Below, one piece after another: positions 63,490 through 64,000 of a stretch of 64,000 nt of DNA; the stretch's first letter is position 1, and the number at the start of each line of letters is the position of its first letter. The stretch spans positions 1-64,000 of the forward strand of contig JADLCX010000063.1 in assembly GCA_020846975.1 (NCBI GenBank), read 5' to 3'. This DNA is from Phycisphaerales bacterium (GTDB lineage: Bacteria; Planctomycetota; Phycisphaerae; Phycisphaerales; UBA1924). The notes beneath the pieces were generated by a model. That model ran no database searches and had not been told where the DNA came from. It was given only the letters and a program-made list of their open reading frames with translations. A program made the position numbers and the translations under genes.

Positions 63490-64000
63490 ATGCTCTCCCA
63501 GTTGCTGTCCATCGCCCGCAACACGTTCGTTGAGAGCGTGCGGCAGCCCATCTACTTCGTCATCATCGCTCTTGCAGGTCTGTTGCAGATCTTCACGACC
63601 TGGTCGTCGGGCTTCACGATGGGGTTGACGGAGTCGGGCGAGGTGTCGGGCGACGAAAAACTGATGCTGGACATCAGCCTGGCGACCGTGTTCGTGGGCG
63701 GGATGCTGCTCGCGGCGTTTCTGGCGACCGCGGTGCTGTCGAAGGAGATCGAGAACAAGACGGTGCTGACGGTGGTGAGCAAACCCGTGGGTCGGCCGAC
63801 GGTCGTGCTCGGAAAGTACCTCGGCGCGGCGGGCGCGATCCTGATCGCGGTGGTGACGATGCTGATGTTCCTGCAGATGGGGCTGCGGCACGGCGTGATG
63901 TCCACCGCCTCGCACGAGGTTGACCAGCCCGTGGTGCTGTTCTCGTGCCTGGCCGTCCTGCTGTCGGTTGGCGTGGCGATCTGGGGGAACTTTTTTTACG
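63490..64000 (+). CDS. ABC-2 type permease, truncated by the window end
   Basis: ATG 63490 opens a frame that runs 170 codons to the window edge. It starts MLSQLLSIARNTFVESVRQP and has helices and a cytosolic loop EIENKTVLTVVSKPVGRPTV, like the RDRIIWQTMTKP loop of the 54763-56778 permease. It is divergent from the SPFH-ABC operon and may be a related exporter. The remainder is outside the window. Confidence 0.75.
   Translation, partial: MLSQLLSIARNTFVESVRQPIYFVIIALAGLLQIFTTWSSGFTMGLTESGEVSGDEKLMLDISLATVFVGGMLLAAFLATAVLSKEIENKTVLTVVSKPVGRPTVVLGKYLGAAGAILIAVVTMLMFLQMGLRHGVMSTASHEVDQPVVLFSCLAVLLSVGVAIWGNFFY

Noticed and set aside
1..64000. tRNA, rRNA, tmRNA, SRP RNA, RNase P RNA, CRISPR arrays and insertion sequences
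   Set aside because: I looked through every intergenic gap for T-arm motifs, conserved RNA cores, regularly spaced repeats and transposase frames and found none that hold up.

Overview
The window is GC-rich chromosomal DNA from a free-living bacterium that looks like a member of the Planctomycetes, most likely class Phycisphaerae. The evidence is two secreted proteins ending in paired dockerin-like repeats and a terminal Gly-Cys/Ser tail, a prepilin-like H-X9-DG type protein, the tripled SPFH/ABC locus, and a mixed core of cell-wall genes (ftsW, murG) and kdsA. There are no phage genes, insertion sequences, CRISPR arrays, rRNA or tRNA genes that I could recognise. The GC bias opens many long antisense reading frames, which I treat as shadows.

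Layout. 1-5 kb: rsmA and a HAD phosphatase on the minus strand, divergent from ftsW-murG. 5-13 kb: a translationally coupled REC-like/GGDEF pair, an epimerase-like protein, small membrane proteins and lipoproteins packed with overlapping start and stop codons, and an MDR dehydrogenase. 13-19 kb: pckA, then hpf-ptsN-ptsH (a PTS-Ntr-like regulatory cluster), a hypothetical gene, a DMT transporter and a decayed DUF3052-type gene. 19-25 kb (minus): mfd, a 32-codon ORF with a perfect Shine-Dalgarno, an RbfA-like gene, a ComEA-like protein and a GH10-like protein. 25-31 kb: purC; then a minus-strand group of a polyferredoxin-TPR fusion, a 57-aa membrane protein, kdsA and a membrane-anchored protein.

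31.7-37.1 kb is a tryptophan-catabolic kynurenine cluster: ACMSD, kynureninase, kynurenine 3-monooxygenase, a zinc-ribbon/Gly-rich membrane protein and kynurenine formamidase. 37-42 kb: mnmE with a stand-alone Nfu N-domain gene, divergent from cdaA-cdaR (c-di-AMP synthesis). 42-52.6 kb: two secreted dockerin-type proteins flank an orphan atpA, followed by a pseudopilin and a secreted GH13 enzyme. 52.7-62.8 kb (minus) is one probable operon: three SPFH (HflK/HflC-like) proteins, an ABC ATPase, a very large ABC permease and a membrane-anchored helical protein. A second ABC-2 permease starts divergently and runs off the window.

The most unusual items are the SPFH-ABC operon, a REPIN/MITE-like inverted-repeat element with one copy lying in frame inside kynurenine monooxygenase, a second dispersed repeat shared by mfd and the kynU-kmo junction, and a short ORF with strong expression signals upstream of the RbfA-like gene.
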